Shown here one piece after another: positions 39,958 to 49,579 of a stretch of 64,000 bases of DNA. Numbering within the stretch: the first letter of the stretch is position 1; each line of letters begins with the position of its first letter. The DNA is from Polyangia bacterium. Its GTDB lineage: Bacteria; Myxococcota_A; Polyangia; Nannocystales; Nannocystaceae. A program made the position numbers and the translations under genes. The notes under the pieces are model-generated. The model did not search any database. It saw nothing but the letters and a program-made list of their open reading frames with translations, and had not been told where the DNA came from. The stretch is from contig JAUIKS010000007.1 of assembly GCA_030430565.1 (NCBI GenBank), positions 124,001-188,000 of the forward strand, written 5' to 3'.

Positions 39958-40989
39958 TCAGCGCTCGAGTGAGACTGTCTCTTGGAATAGCTCCGGGAAC
40001 ACGCGCGCGACCTTGGCGAGCAGGTAGTCGCCGTAGGTGCCCGTGAAGGCCGCCGGGTCGGCGCGGTCCCAGCGGGGGCGCGCGGGGGCGTCGGCGCGAT
40101 CGGACCGCGGCTGCTGCGGCGCGAGCGGGCGCAGCTCGCTGTCCCAGGCGGGGTCGAGGAACAGCGGGAACGAGAGCCGGCCGAGGCCCTCGGCGCCCGG
40201 GGTGCCGTGCTGGAGCGTCACCCGGTGCGGGGTCGAGCGGTAGCGGCCGCCGGTCATGCGCTCGAGCATGTCGCCGAGGTTGCAGACGAAGGTGTCGGGG
40301 ATCGGCGGGGCCTGCAGCCAGCCGGCGGGGGTGTGGACCTCGAGGCCGCCGGCTGAATCTTGGGCCAGGAGCGTGAGCAGCCCGTAGTCGGTGTGCTCGC
40401 CGACGCCCCAGCCGGGGGTGCCCTCGGGGACCGGTGGGTAGTGGAAGACGCGAAACAGCACCACCGGCTCGACGCCCAGCAGCTCGTCGAAGCCGCGCGC
40501 GCCGAGGCCGAGCGCGAGCGCCAAGCCGGCGAGCAGGCGGCGGCCGAGCGCGGTGACGGCCTCGATCCACTCGAGCACCGCGCGGCGCAGCGCGGCGGGC
40601 CGCGCCGGGAACAGGTTGCGACCGTGCATCGGCGTCCGGGCGGCGACCTTCGGGTGCGTCTCGGGCAGCTCGCGGCCGAAGTAGAGGCCCTCTTTTTGGT
40701 CGGGCGCGCCGCTGGTGAGCTCGCCGCCGGGGGGGAACCAGCCGCGCCAGGCGGAGCCGCCGCGCGCCATCCCGATCGCGGCTTTCTCGGCGCTGGGCAG
40801 CGCGAAGAATTCCCGCGCGGCGCGGTCGAGGCGGGCGCGCAGCTCGGTCGGGACGCCGTGGTTTTGGATCAGGAAGAAGCCGTGCTCACGACAGGCGCGG
40901 TCGAGCTCGCCGACGACGCGGTCGCGCTCCGCGTCGCCGCGCAGCAGCGGGCCGATGTCGATGATGGGGAGCTCGCGGGCGGGGGGCAC
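39958..40989 (-). CDS. 2-oxoglutarate/Fe(II) oxygenase, isopenicillin-N-synthase-like family
   Basis: A 343-aa protein. DIOX_N start (LPIIDIGPLLRGDAERDRVVGELDRACREHGFFLIQNHGVP), then the iron-binding 2OG-FeII_Oxy domain: HTDYG (His, Asp) in GWGVGEHTDYGLLTLLAQD, HRVTLQHG, and the 2-oxoglutarate RxS as RLSFP. The length is usual. It hydroxylates or oxidises a small molecule. Near it are no biosynthetic partners. Confidence 0.9.
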   Translation of the reverse strand: MPPARELPIIDIGPLLRGDAERDRVVGELDRACREHGFFLIQNHGVPTELRARLDRAAREFFALPSAEKAAIGMARGGSAWRGWFPPGGELTSGAPDQKEGLYFGRELPETHPKVAARTPMHGRNLFPARPAALRRAVLEWIEAVTALGRRLLAGLALALGLGARGFDELLGVEPVVLFRVFHYPPVPEGTPGWGVGEHTDYGLLTLLAQDSAGGLEVHTPAGWLQAPPIPDTFVCNLGDMLERMTGGRYRSTPHRVTLQHGTPGAEGLGRLSFPLFLDPAWDSELRPLAPQQPRSDRADAPARPRWDRADPAAFTGTYGDYLLAKVARVFPELFQETVSLER

Positions 40990-41093
40990 GGGCTCTTGGG
41001 TAATACGATAAATCGCCGCGCTTGAGCAGGTGGGGCGTCGGGCTGTTGAGCGCGGGCGCGTGGCTTGCTACGTTCACCTGAACTGAAGCGCAC

Positions 41094-41777
41094 GTGGGAT
41101 TTCTCGACCGCCTCCTCCGCCTGGTCGGGCTCGACTTCGACCTCGACCTGCACAGCGAGCCCTTCGACCGGATCACGGCCCAGCTGTACCTCGGCGGCCG
41201 TCCCCGGCCCGAGGGCGTCGGGGCGCTGAAGGCCGCCGGGATCACCGATGTCGTCAGCTGCCTGCCGGCGTCCGAGCGCGACGCGATGGCGTTTCTTGAG
41301 AGAGACTTCCGCGCGCGCTTCATCCCCGTTCACGACGGCATCCACGAGGACCTCTCCGAGGCGCTGCCGGCGTTCTTCGCCGCGCTCTCCGAGGCCGGCG
41401 CCGACGGTCGGCTGCTCGTGCACTGCGAGGTCGGCGTGAGCCGCTCGGCGACCCTCGCGGTCGCCCACGTGATGCGCTCGACGGGCAGCCGCTTCTACGA
41501 GGCGTTCTGCTCGGTGCGCGCCTGCAGGCCGCAGATCCTCCCGAACATCGGCTTCGCCTCGCAGCTGCAGCGCTTCGAGCTGGCGCATCATCCCCGCCGG
41601 GGCGCGAGCGAGCTGGCCTCGCTCACGCGATACCTCCACGAGGTCTGCAATGTGCCGGGGGAGGCGCGCGTTGTGCAGGCCGCGCTCGAGGCCCATGACT
41701 TCGACGCGTACGCGGCGATCCGCTCGATCTTCGACGGAGAGGTTCCGCGCGTGGTGCAGGGCGTTCGCAGGCGCTGA
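41094..41777 (+). CDS. Dual-specificity/tyrosine phosphatase-like protein
   Basis: A 227-aa protein. The P-loop is HCEVGVSRS (Cys-x5-Arg), after ITAQLYLGG and ALKAAGITDVVSCLPAS and before the AHVMRS..RFYEAFCSVRACRP helix pair, all characteristic of dual-specificity phosphatases. The C-terminal extension of about 70 residues has a helical domain (LTRYLHEVCNVPGEARVVQAALEAHDFDAYAAIRSIFDGEV), whose role is not known. Myxobacteria are rich in protein kinases, so a phosphoprotein substrate is plausible. GTG start at 41094. Confidence 0.85.
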   Translation: MGFLDRLLRLVGLDFDLDLHSEPFDRITAQLYLGGRPRPEGVGALKAAGITDVVSCLPASERDAMAFLERDFRARFIPVHDGIHEDLSEALPAFFAALSEAGADGRLLVHCEVGVSRSATLAVAHVMRSTGSRFYEAFCSVRACRPQILPNIGFASQLQRFELAHHPRRGASELASLTRYLHEVCNVPGEARVVQAALEAHDFDAYAAIRSIFDGEVPRVVQGVRRR

Positions 41778-41931
41778 GGGGTCGCGCGCGCTCCTCGAGC
41801 CGCGTTCTCCCGGGGACAAGGTCTTCGCGCTCCGCAGCGGCTCGATCGAGCGCGCAACTTTTGACGCCGGCGCGCGCAAAGAAGTAGCGACCAGGCGGTG
41901 ACCTCGCGTGGGTACACTCGTGCGCATAAAC

Positions 41932-43350
41932 ATGCTTGATTTTTGCTTCTTCTCCCATCACAGCCTTCAAATTCACAACTCCCGCCGGGTCTGGCGAGCG
42001 CTCGCGGGCCCGCTGCTCGTCGCCCCGTTGATCGGCTCCTGTGACCCCGGCGTCGATCCTGACGCGAGCGAGGTCGTCGCGCTCTCCGCCGGTAGCAGCC
42101 ACAACTGCGCCGTGGTGGCGAGCGGCGCGCTCCGCTGCTGGGGTTCTGGCCAGTTCGGGATCCGCGGCGGCGGTGAGGTGGCGGGCTGTCTCGAGGACGA
42201 TGTCGAGAAGGTGTACATGTGCGAGCTGGGCTCGGCGTGCTGCGTGGGGGATGACGAGCCCGCGAGCGAGAGCGCCGCGGTCGAGTTCTCCGCGCCGGTC
42301 GTGCAGGTCTCGGCGGGCAGCTTTCACACCTGCGCCGTGCTCGAGGGGGGCGCGGTGCGTTGCTGGGGGGCGGAGTCCAGCGGCAAGCTCGGCCTCGAGG
42401 GTCTCGGCGCGGGCTCGGGGTGGTACGGCGATGACGAGCTCGCCAGCGAGCTGAGCGCGGTCGCGCTCGCGGGCCCGGCGACGCAGGTCGTGACCGGGGA
42501 TCGCCACACCTGCGCCCTGCTGGAGGGGGGCGCGGTGCAGTGCTGGGGCGCGAACGAGCAAGGTCAGCTCGGCTACGGTCACACCGATGAGCTCAAGACG
42601 CCAGGCGGGCCGCTCGCGCTGCCCGGCGCGGCCACGCAGCTCGCGGCCGGGGTCGCCCACAGCTGCGCGCTGCTCGAGCAGGGGGAGGTGTACTGCTGGG
42701 GCTCGGGCCTCCTCGGTCTCAAGGGCGACGGGAGCACCGGCGACGGCCTCTGCGGCGGCCCCGCGGAGGAGATGATGGGGTGTCGCTTCGACCCGAGCTG
42801 CTGCGTCGGCGACGACGAGACCTTGGCGGGCGCGACCCCGGTGGTGCTCGACGGACCCGCGCTCCAGATCGCCAGCGGCGGCGGTCACAGCTGCGCGCTG
42901 CTCGAGGGCGGCGCCGTTCGCTGCTGGGGCTGGAACAAGTTCGGTCAGCTCGGCTACGGGGTCGCCGAGACGGTGGGCGACGACGAGCCGCCGACCTCGC
43001 TCGAGGCGGTCGCGCTGGGCGGCCCGGCGTCGCAGATCTGCGTCGGCTGGTCCCACAGCTGCGCGCTGCTCGAGGGCGGGGACGTTCGCTGCTGGGGGGA
43101 CGGCCGCGCGCTCGGCCTCGGGACCACCGAGCTGATCGGCGACGACGAGCTGCCGAGCGCGGCCGGCCTGGTCGCGCTGGGCGGTCCCGCGAAGCAGCTC
43201 ACGTGCGGCTACGTACACAACTGCGCGCTCATGGAGACGGGGGAGCAGCGCTGCTGGGGCGTCGGCGCGGATGGGAGGTTGGGCTACGGCGATGAGGAGA
43301 CCGTCGGCGACGAGCCCGGCGAGATGCCGCCGCCGCCCTTGTCGCTGTAG
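41932..43350 (+). CDS. RCC1-repeat (seven-bladed propeller) lipoprotein
   Basis: A 472-aa protein. Lipobox LIGSC after a hydrophobic segment, then seven RCC1-type units, each with a CA[VL]xxxGxxxCWG motif (CAVVASGALRCWG, CAVLEGGAVRCWG, CALLEGGAVQCWG, CALLEQGEVYCWG, CALLEGGAVRCWG, CALLEGGDVRCWG, CALMETGEQRCWG) with loops of G, D and E. The paired cysteines in each blade suggest disulfides within blades, a feature of secreted myxobacterial RCC1 proteins. Cell-surface binding function is probable. GTG 41908 is an alternative start; the first 60 bases are AT-rich. Confidence 0.82.
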   Translation: MLDFCFFSHHSLQIHNSRRVWRALAGPLLVAPLIGSCDPGVDPDASEVVALSAGSSHNCAVVASGALRCWGSGQFGIRGGGEVAGCLEDDVEKVYMCELGSACCVGDDEPASESAAVEFSAPVVQVSAGSFHTCAVLEGGAVRCWGAESSGKLGLEGLGAGSGWYGDDELASELSAVALAGPATQVVTGDRHTCALLEGGAVQCWGANEQGQLGYGHTDELKTPGGPLALPGAATQLAAGVAHSCALLEQGEVYCWGSGLLGLKGDGSTGDGLCGGPAEEMMGCRFDPSCCVGDDETLAGATPVVLDGPALQIASGGGHSCALLEGGAVRCWGWNKFGQLGYGVAETVGDDEPPTSLEAVALGGPASQICVGWSHSCALLEGGDVRCWGDGRALGLGTTELIGDDELPSAAGLVALGGPAKQLTCGYVHNCALMETGEQRCWGVGADGRLGYGDEETVGDEPGEMPPPPLSL

Positions 43351-43402
43351 TCGCTGTGGTCGCTGTGGTCGCTACCTGTTGCGGAGGAGCGCGCTCGCGC
43401 GC

Positions 43403-45094
43403 TCACTCGAGCCGCAGGTAGCGGACCATGAAGTCGGGGATGTTCTCGGTGTCGTACATCGCCATGTGCATGACGCCGTCGGCGTCGACGCGCATGGTCA
43501 GCCCGGTCGCGAACACGTCGTCGACGAACGCGACCCACTCGGGGCCGTCCTCGGTCGGCCAGCCGATCCGCAGCTCGGCGGTCGAGTTGTCCTCCTGCAG
43601 GTTCCACCAGCACTGGGGGAAGGGGAACTCGACGCACTCGGAGACCAGCGTGCCCATGTGGTGCGTCATGCGGTAGACGAAGCGCACGTCGCCGCCGGCG
43701 CTGGCGACGACGCTGAGCGGGAGGTAGCGGACGTAGTCGAAGTCGCAGGTCTCGCCGGGGCCGCCGGGCGCGAACTGACACAGGCTGGCGCCGTCGTCGT
43801 CCTCGGCGATGATCTCCTCGACGCTCCAGCTGTCCACGTCGACGCGGTGGGCGAGCGCGAGCGTGTGGAGGCCGCCCGGCTGCTGGATCGCGAGCAGGAC
43901 GTAGGGGCGCGCCGGGAGCGGGTCGTCATTGTCGGTCGGGATCACGGCGACGCCGTGCTGCTGGATCTCGAGCACGTTGGAGCCGAGGGCGGTGACGACC
44001 TCCGGGCCGTCGTCGGGCGTCGCCCACATCAGCTCCCAGGTCAGGTTCTCGCTGGTCCAATAGGTCAGGTTCGGGGTGTCGTCGATCGGGTCGAGCGCGA
44101 GCGTGGTCTGCTGCGACTGTGCGCCGAAGCCCTGCAGCGCCCAGGCGCCGTCCCACAGCCCGTGCTCGGCGACGTAGCCGGAGTTGAACAGGCCGGCGTG
44201 GAAGTTGCCCGAGGCGTCACGTTCGAAGGCGTAGGCCGAGCCGATGTGCTGCCCCGCGATCGCGCCCTCCTCGCTCCACTGCCCGCCGCCGTCGCGCGAC
44301 CACAGCGAGGCGTTAAAGGCGCCGCCGTAGGCGAGCGCGTAGGTGTGCTCGTTTACGGGGTCGTAGTCGAGGCCGACCCGCGCGAGGTCCATGGGCGTCG
44401 ACTCGCTCTCCCAGCTGTCGTCGTCGACGCGCCGGGCGAAGTAGCCGTGGTAGCCGCCGACGGCGACGGAGTAGGCGACCTGCGGCGCGCAGTCGATGTC
44501 GAGCGCGATCGCGGGCGCCTCGTTGCGGAAGGTGTGGTCCGGGCTGATCGCCTCGTTGGCCGTGAGCGCGCAGGGGGACTCTGGGGGGCCGCACAGCGGC
44601 CCGGCGTAGGGGAGCGTGTCGTCGTCGCAGACGCCGATCAGGCCGCCCGTGTCGGTGTCGGTGTCGCCCGTGCTGCCGGTCCCGTCCGTGGTCGGGTCGC
44701 CGCCGGTGGAGCCCGTGGAGCCGGTGCTGGTCCCGTCGGTCGAGCCCGTGGCGCTCGAGCTCGAAGATGTCCCCGAGGTCATCACGGTCGTCTCGCCCTC
44801 GCTGGTCACGCCCGTCGTCGGGCCCGAGGTCAGCGCGTCGCTGGTGCCCGACTCCGAGTCGCTGTCGCTGCCCGAGGGCCCCGCGCTGGTCGAGGTGCCG
44901 GTGGTCGCGGCGCTCGTGGTCGCGCCCGTCGCGGCCTCGGTCTCGCCCTCGCTCTCGCTGGCGGTGCCGCCGTCGCTGAAGCTGGTCGTGACGTCGTCGC
45001 CGCAGGCGAGCGGCAGCAGCGACAGCGGCGCGAGCAGGAGCGCCGCGGTCGACGACGGGGTGAGGAGCGAGGCGAGACGAGCAAAACAGGCCAT
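43403..45094 (-). CDS. STG-linker lipoprotein with a beta-propeller-like domain
   Basis: A 563-aa protein from ATG 45094. Lipobox LPLACGDD, a long Ser/Thr/Gly/Asp linker of about 110 residues, a short Cys motif (VCDDDTLPYAGPLCGPPESPC), then a repeated-strand region with W/Y/D motifs (APAIALDIDCAPQVAYSVAVGGYHGYFARRVDDDSWESESTP, DYDPVNEHTYALAYGGAFNASLWSRDGGGQWSEEG). These repeating blocks of 'DxxxxxxhAYxx.G..hA.....G.W' are consistent with a secreted exo-alpha-sialidase-like or generic beta-propeller fold. Asp-box-like SRDGGGQWSEEG is visible. No substrate can be proposed. Confidence 0.75.
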   Translation of the reverse strand: MACFARLASLLTPSSTAALLLAPLSLLPLACGDDVTTSFSDGGTASESEGETEAATGATTSAATTGTSTSAGPSGSDSDSESGTSDALTSGPTTGVTSEGETTVMTSGTSSSSSATGSTDGTSTGSTGSTGGDPTTDGTGSTGDTDTDTGGLIGVCDDDTLPYAGPLCGPPESPCALTANEAISPDHTFRNEAPAIALDIDCAPQVAYSVAVGGYHGYFARRVDDDSWESESTPMDLARVGLDYDPVNEHTYALAYGGAFNASLWSRDGGGQWSEEGAIAGQHIGSAYAFERDASGNFHAGLFNSGYVAEHGLWDGAWALQGFGAQSQQTTLALDPIDDTPNLTYWTSENLTWELMWATPDDGPEVVTALGSNVLEIQQHGVAVIPTDNDDPLPARPYVLLAIQQPGGLHTLALAHRVDVDSWSVEEIIAEDDDGASLCQFAPGGPGETCDFDYVRYLPLSVVASAGGDVRFVYRMTHHMGTLVSECVEFPFPQCWWNLQEDNSTAELRIGWPTEDGPEWVAFVDDVFATGLTMRVDADGVMHMAMYDTENIPDFMVRYLRLE

Positions 45095-45221
45095 GGGCGT
45101 TTTTCTCACGGAATCGTGAGGTGTCGGCGCGTGCAATCGCTGCGGTCAGCGTCGGCCCTGGGGCCGTCGTTTCGCGCTGAAGCGCCGCGCCGTCGCGGCG
45201 TCGCTCTGGTATAGATCGGGC

Positions 45222-45980
45222 GTGAACTCGCGGATGGCTCTCGAGACATGGACCTCGCGCGCGGGCGTCCGCGGCGGGCTGGTCGCGCTCGCGGCGGCGA
45301 CGCTCGTGGCGATCGTGACGGCGCCGGGCTGCCGGGAGGGCGAGACCACGCCGCCAGGCGCCGGCCCGATCGGTCCGGCGGAGCCGGCGGCCGTCGTCCC
45401 GGCGGACGCGCCGACGGAGTCTGCAGCGCCGGTGGGCGAGGGCGCGGCGCGGCCGCGACCGGCCCACAACCCCGAGGTCCAGCCAGGCCAGCCAGGCCAG
45501 CCAGGCCAGCCGGGCCAGCCGACCCAGCCGGTCGCGAGCGGGGGCGAGTCGGGGCGGATGCAGGGGATGACGGCGGCCCACAACCAGGTCCGCGCGCGCC
45601 TCAAGCTGCCGCCGCTGGTCTGGTCTGATCAGCTCGCGCGCTACGCCGAGGAGTGGGCGGGCGAGCTGCAGCGTCGCGGTTGCCAGCTGGATCATCGCCC
45701 GAGTCGCGGCCGCTTCGCGCAGAAGTACGGCGAGAACCTGTTCATGGTCCAGGGCGTGCAGGCGCGCGCCGAGGATGTGGTCGGCACGTGGGTGCAGGAG
45801 TCGCAGTACTACAACCCGCGGACGAACTCGTGCTCGGGGATCTGCGGGCACTACACGCAGGTCGTGTGGCGAAAGTCGCGGCAGCTGGGCTGCGCCGTGG
45901 CGAGCTGTGATCGCGCGGGCGAGGTCTGGGTCTGCAACTACGATCCCCCGGGGAATTTCGTCGGCGAGCGCCCGTTCTGA
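45222..45980 (+). CDS. CAP-domain (SCP/PR-1) lipoprotein
   Basis: A 252-aa protein (GTG 45222; ATG 45234 alternative). Lipobox TAPGC, a Pro-rich linker with PGQ repeats, then a CAP domain from residue about 115: MTAAHNQVRARLKLPPLVWSDQLARYAEEWAGELQRRGCQLDHRPSR, YGENLF, VVGTWVQESQYYN and the CAP1 motif GHYTQVVWRKSRQLGCAVASC, then CNYDPPGNF (CAP2). His, Glu, Glu, His cavity residues are present. Extracytoplasmic. Confidence 0.9.
   Translation: MNSRMALETWTSRAGVRGGLVALAAATLVAIVTAPGCREGETTPPGAGPIGPAEPAAVVPADAPTESAAPVGEGAARPRPAHNPEVQPGQPGQPGQPGQPTQPVASGGESGRMQGMTAAHNQVRARLKLPPLVWSDQLARYAEEWAGELQRRGCQLDHRPSRGRFAQKYGENLFMVQGVQARAEDVVGTWVQESQYYNPRTNSCSGICGHYTQVVWRKSRQLGCAVASCDRAGEVWVCNYDPPGNFVGERPF
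45481..45522. repeat. Tandem 9-bp units in the CAP protein linker
   Basis: CCAGGCCAG-type 9-bp units repeated four to five times encode PGQ. Short low-complexity array within the gene. Confidence 0.7.
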
Positions 45981-46106
45981 TCGCGTCGTCTGTGACCTGC
46001 GGCGTTCCCGCTGTCGCGGCGTGTAGGTGCGTGGAGTGCAGTCCGCGGATGGGGAGGACGCCGCGCTTCGTCGCAACCCTCGCGGGTTTGGGCCGAGCTC
46101 GGGGGC

Positions 46107-47858
46107 ATGCCGTTCGAATCGCCGCGAGGCGCGTGTATGTCCACCGAGTTCGCGCGCTCAGAGGTCTTCGCCTCCCCCGCAGCGCGTGCCGAGGCCGGGC
46201 ACGAGTCCGCGGCGAGGTTGACAGCGGCGGTGGAGGCTTCAACGATTCGTGCCGTGGAGCGTCGCTTGGGACAGCACGACCTGATGGCGCCTGTCGGGGT
46301 CGGCGGCATGGCGCGCGTCTGGATGGCCAAGCGACACGTGGCGAAGGGCGTGGTGAAGTCGGTGGCGGTCAAGGTCCTCCACGAGGGCAGCGCCGCCGAC
46401 GAGCACCGGCAGAAGAAGTTCCTCGAGGAGGCGCGGCTCTCGATGCTGCTCTCACATTCGAACATCGTGCAGGTGTTCGACGCGGGGGTCAGCAAAGAGC
46501 GGCTGTACTTGGTGATGGAGTGGGTCGACGGCTGCAGCCTCGCGCAGCTGCTCGAGCGTCTGCGCAGCGACGGGCGCCGGCTCGACGTCGCGCTCGCGAT
46601 CTACATCACCGGCGAGCTGCTGGCGGCGCTGGAGTACGCCCACGGCCTGGACCACGAGGGGCGCGAGACGACGGTGATCCACCGCGACATCTCTCCGCAC
46701 AACGTGCTCATCAGCGTCTCGGGCGAGGTCAAGCTCGCCGACTTCGGGGTCGCGCGGCTCTCCGAGGAGGAGACCTCGGGGATATGCGTGAAGGGCAAGC
46801 TGCGCTTCATGCCGCCCGAACAGGTTTCAGGGGACAGCCGCTCGCCGGCGGTCGATCTCTTCGCGATCGGCGCGATCCTCCACGAGATGCTCTCGGGGTC
46901 ACGTTTCCGCGGAGACCACGAGCTGCCGGCGCGGGGCAGCCCGACGCCGCCCGGGGTCCCGGCGCTCTCGCGCGAGGACGCCGAGCTCGCGCCGAAGTCG
47001 CTGGTCGAGCTGCGGCGCGACCTTCTGGCGACGAAACCGATCGTGCGGGGCAGCGCCAGCCTCGCGCTGCGCCGGCTCGAGCAGTGCGCTGGCGCGGGCT
47101 CTTTGTTGGCGAGCCGGCGCGCGCTCGCCGAGCTGTGTCGTGAGCTCGAGGGGGTCGCGGGTCCGAGGACCTCGTTGCCGTGGGCACCCGCAGCGACGCT
47201 CTCGCTGCTCGCCCCGCTCGCGGAGCTCAGCGATCCGCCGCCCGGCACCGAGACGCGGACGCGCCTGCACACCAGTCAGCCGACGCCGCGAGGTGCGTGG
47301 CGGAGCGGGCTCGTGCTGCTCGTCGCCTCGACGGCGGCGGTCTGCGTGCTCGTGCTGGTCGCGCTCGAGTTCACGCGCCCGAGCGCGGGGCCGGAGACCG
47401 CGACGCGCACGACGTCCGCGGAGGCCTCGGCGCCGGGTCGGGCGTCGGTCGCGGAGAGCTCCACGGCGGAGTCGACCGAGCTCGCCGAGGCCGCGCCGGA
47501 GCTGATCGCGAACGCGCCCTCCGACGCGCCGGATGAGCCGCGGCCGGCGGATGACGGGGGCGCGGAGGCGTCTGAGTCGCCCGAGCGCGCGGCGGCCGAG
47601 CCGGTGGAGGCGTTGGAGGTCGGCGAAGACGCGGCGCCGCGGGTCGATGTCGTGGCGCGACCGCATCGCGGCGGCGCGCGGGCGTCCAAGCGGCGACCGG
47701 CGTTGCGCTCGTGCGGCGACGGCCTGTGCGAGCTCGCGATCGCCGAGAACTGCCGCAGCTGCCCCGAGGATTGCGGGTGCCTCCCGGGGGAGTCGTGTCG
47801 CGAGCGCCGCGGCGGGGCTGAGATCGCGTGCGTCCCGAACACGATCAGGATCAAGTGA
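46107..47858 (+). CDS. Transmembrane Ser/Thr protein kinase with an extracellular Cys-rich tail
   Basis: A 583-aa protein (ATG 46107; ATG 46137 possible). Kinase domain residues about 50-320: APVGVGGMARVWMA (P-loop), VAVKVLHEG (Lys), LHDIG-like HRDISPHNVLIS catalytic loop (HRD), LADFGVARL (DFG) and APE-like MPPEQ. Then a transmembrane helix (SGLVLLVASTAAVCVLVLVALEF, about 395-418), an acidic linker (EAAPELIANAPSDAPDEPRPADDGG) and a C-terminal Cys-rich module (RSCGDGLCELAIAENCRSCPEDCGCLPGESC). The Hanks-type family is expanded in myxobacteria. The extracellular end could bind a ligand. Confidence 0.9.
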   Translation: MPFESPRGACMSTEFARSEVFASPAARAEAGHESAARLTAAVEASTIRAVERRLGQHDLMAPVGVGGMARVWMAKRHVAKGVVKSVAVKVLHEGSAADEHRQKKFLEEARLSMLLSHSNIVQVFDAGVSKERLYLVMEWVDGCSLAQLLERLRSDGRRLDVALAIYITGELLAALEYAHGLDHEGRETTVIHRDISPHNVLISVSGEVKLADFGVARLSEEETSGICVKGKLRFMPPEQVSGDSRSPAVDLFAIGAILHEMLSGSRFRGDHELPARGSPTPPGVPALSREDAELAPKSLVELRRDLLATKPIVRGSASLALRRLEQCAGAGSLLASRRALAELCRELEGVAGPRTSLPWAPAATLSLLAPLAELSDPPPGTETRTRLHTSQPTPRGAWRSGLVLLVASTAAVCVLVLVALEFTRPSAGPETATRTTSAEASAPGRASVAESSTAESTELAEAAPELIANAPSDAPDEPRPADDGGAEASESPERAAAEPVEALEVGEDAAPRVDVVARPHRGGARASKRRPALRSCGDGLCELAIAENCRSCPEDCGCLPGESCRERRGGAEIACVPNTIRIK

Positions 47859-47893
47859 GCGGGCGCGCGGCTATGGTATGTGCGCGAACGACC

Positions 47894-49579
47894 ATGTCGA
47901 GCAACTCTCGAGCGCGCGCCCCCGCGTCCCCGCGCGGGCTCCTGCCGATCGCCGCGCCGATCGTCTGGGCGCTCGTCGGCTGGATCGCGTACGCGCCCGT
48001 CGCGTCGGCGGAGCCGAGCTCGTCCGAGGTCGCGAGCCCGCCGCGGGAGCGCGCGCGGGAGCAGCAGGCCCACGCGCTGTTCGAGTCCGGGCGGTACGTC
48101 GAGTCGGCGCGGATCTTCGAAGACCTGTGGACGAGCAGCGGGCGCTCGGAGTTTTTGTACTACGCGGCGCTCTCGCGGCAGTCGGCGGGCGACCACGCGC
48201 ACGCGGCCGCGCATCTCGAGCGCTACGTCGCCGAGGTCGACGGGGCGGAGCGCGAGCGGGCGCGGGCCAACCTCGCGCGCAGCGAGGGCTACACGACGCC
48301 GGTGCGATTAACGGTGACGCCGGCGGCGGCGCGCGAGGGCGGGCGCGTGACCTTGACGCGGCGCGACGCCCTGCGCGTCGACGGGCCGTTTGAGTACCCG
48401 CTGGCGCTGCGCGGCGACGTGATCGCGCTGGAGCTCGAGCACGGCGAGTGGACCATCGAGTACGCGGCGGAGGGCTTTCGCGGCGTGACCGAGCAGCTGA
48501 CGATTAAGCCAGATCAGACCGGGCCGGTGACGCGCGCGCTCTCGCTGGTCGGCGAGCCGATCGCGGTCAGCGTGGTGCTCGGGCCCGACGAGGCGCTCGC
48601 CAGCGGGCTCTACGTCCGCGTGCGCTCGGGGCCCGGGGTCCAAGCGCCGTACCGCGAGCAGGTCGACGGCGCCGTGTTCACGCGCCGCCTGCGGCAGGGG
48701 ACCTGGGAGCTGGTGTTCGAAGCGCGGGGCTATAAGTCGCAGGCGCGCACGCTCGAGCTCGGGCCGAGGCCGGTCGAGCTCAACGTGACCCTCGAGCCAG
48801 ATGAGGAAGAGCGCGCTGGGCCGCCCGCCAGCGCGAGCGCTCCGCGGCCGCGCTTCGAGCTGCGCCCGCCGACGCGCGTCGTCCTCGGCGGCGCGCTGGG
48901 GGGCCTCGGCGGCGTGTTGATCGCCAGCGGCGTGGGCTTCGCGATCGGCGGTCATCTCCGGCTCGAGGGCGCCTATACGCGCGAGTCGGAGGCGCTGCAG
49001 GTCGCCGGCGTCGCGTCGGGGCAGGCGCTGCAGCCCGGCGTGAGCTACAAACAGTCTGTCGCGCTCGACGCGATCGAGCAGAGCTACCCGCGCCTCCGCT
49101 ATCACGCGGATCTGTGCGCCGGGATCGGGTACCAGGCCGCCGGGGCGGGGCTGATCGGCGGCGGGTTTGGGCTCGCGCTCGGAGCCGTCGCGGCGCGGCT
49201 GGACGCGCCCGAGCCGGCGTGGTGGGCGGGCGCCGGGCTGGGTCTCGCCGCGACGGCGACGGGCGCGATCTGGCTGGCCGTGATCACGCCGCGCTGGCGC
49301 AGCTATCAGACCGTGCCCGACCCCAACACCGACGCCTACTCCGTGCTGCGGCCTGGGGCCGAGCTGGTCACGCCGCATCGCAACGCCCAGGTCGCGCTGG
49401 CGACGGTCACGGGCGCGGGCGTGGGCTTGCTGCTCGGCTCCGCGGTGGGTCTGGCGACCGGGCGCGCGCGCGGACGAGGTCGTCGCGGTCAGCGAGCGCA
49501 GCGCTCGCTGCAGCCCTCGGTGATGCTGCCCGGGGCGGGGGGGCACGCCGCAGGCCTACAGCTCCGCGGCGCGTTCTAG
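47894..49579 (+). CDS. TPR/PEGA-like exported protein with C-terminal membrane segments
   Basis: A 561-aa protein (ATG 47894; ATG 47873 possible). Signal peptide (RGLLPIAAPIVWALVGWIAYAPVASAEP), then a TPR-like helix pair (QQAHALFESGRYVESARIFEDLWTSSGRSEFLYYAALSRQSAGDHAHAAAHLERYVAEVDG), then PEGA-like beta repeats (VRLTVTPAAAREGGRVTLTRRD, GEWTIEYAAEGFRGVTEQLTIKPDQTGPV, RQGTWELVFEARGYKSQARTLELGPRPVELNVTLEPDE), and three to five C-terminal hydrophobic helices (VVLGGALGGLGGVLIASGVGFAIGG, IGYQAAGAGLIGGGFGLALGAV, WWAGAGLGLAATATGAIWLAVI). Follows the kinase gene by 35 bp, so probably an operon and a substrate or partner. Confidence 0.75.
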   Translation: MSSNSRARAPASPRGLLPIAAPIVWALVGWIAYAPVASAEPSSSEVASPPRERAREQQAHALFESGRYVESARIFEDLWTSSGRSEFLYYAALSRQSAGDHAHAAAHLERYVAEVDGAERERARANLARSEGYTTPVRLTVTPAAAREGGRVTLTRRDALRVDGPFEYPLALRGDVIALELEHGEWTIEYAAEGFRGVTEQLTIKPDQTGPVTRALSLVGEPIAVSVVLGPDEALASGLYVRVRSGPGVQAPYREQVDGAVFTRRLRQGTWELVFEARGYKSQARTLELGPRPVELNVTLEPDEEERAGPPASASAPRPRFELRPPTRVVLGGALGGLGGVLIASGVGFAIGGHLRLEGAYTRESEALQVAGVASGQALQPGVSYKQSVALDAIEQSYPRLRYHADLCAGIGYQAAGAGLIGGGFGLALGAVAARLDAPEPAWWAGAGLGLAATATGAIWLAVITPRWRSYQTVPDPNTDAYSVLRPGAELVTPHRNAQVALATVTGAGVGLLLGSAVGLATGRARGRGRRGQRAQRSLQPSVMLPGAGGHAAGLQLRGAF

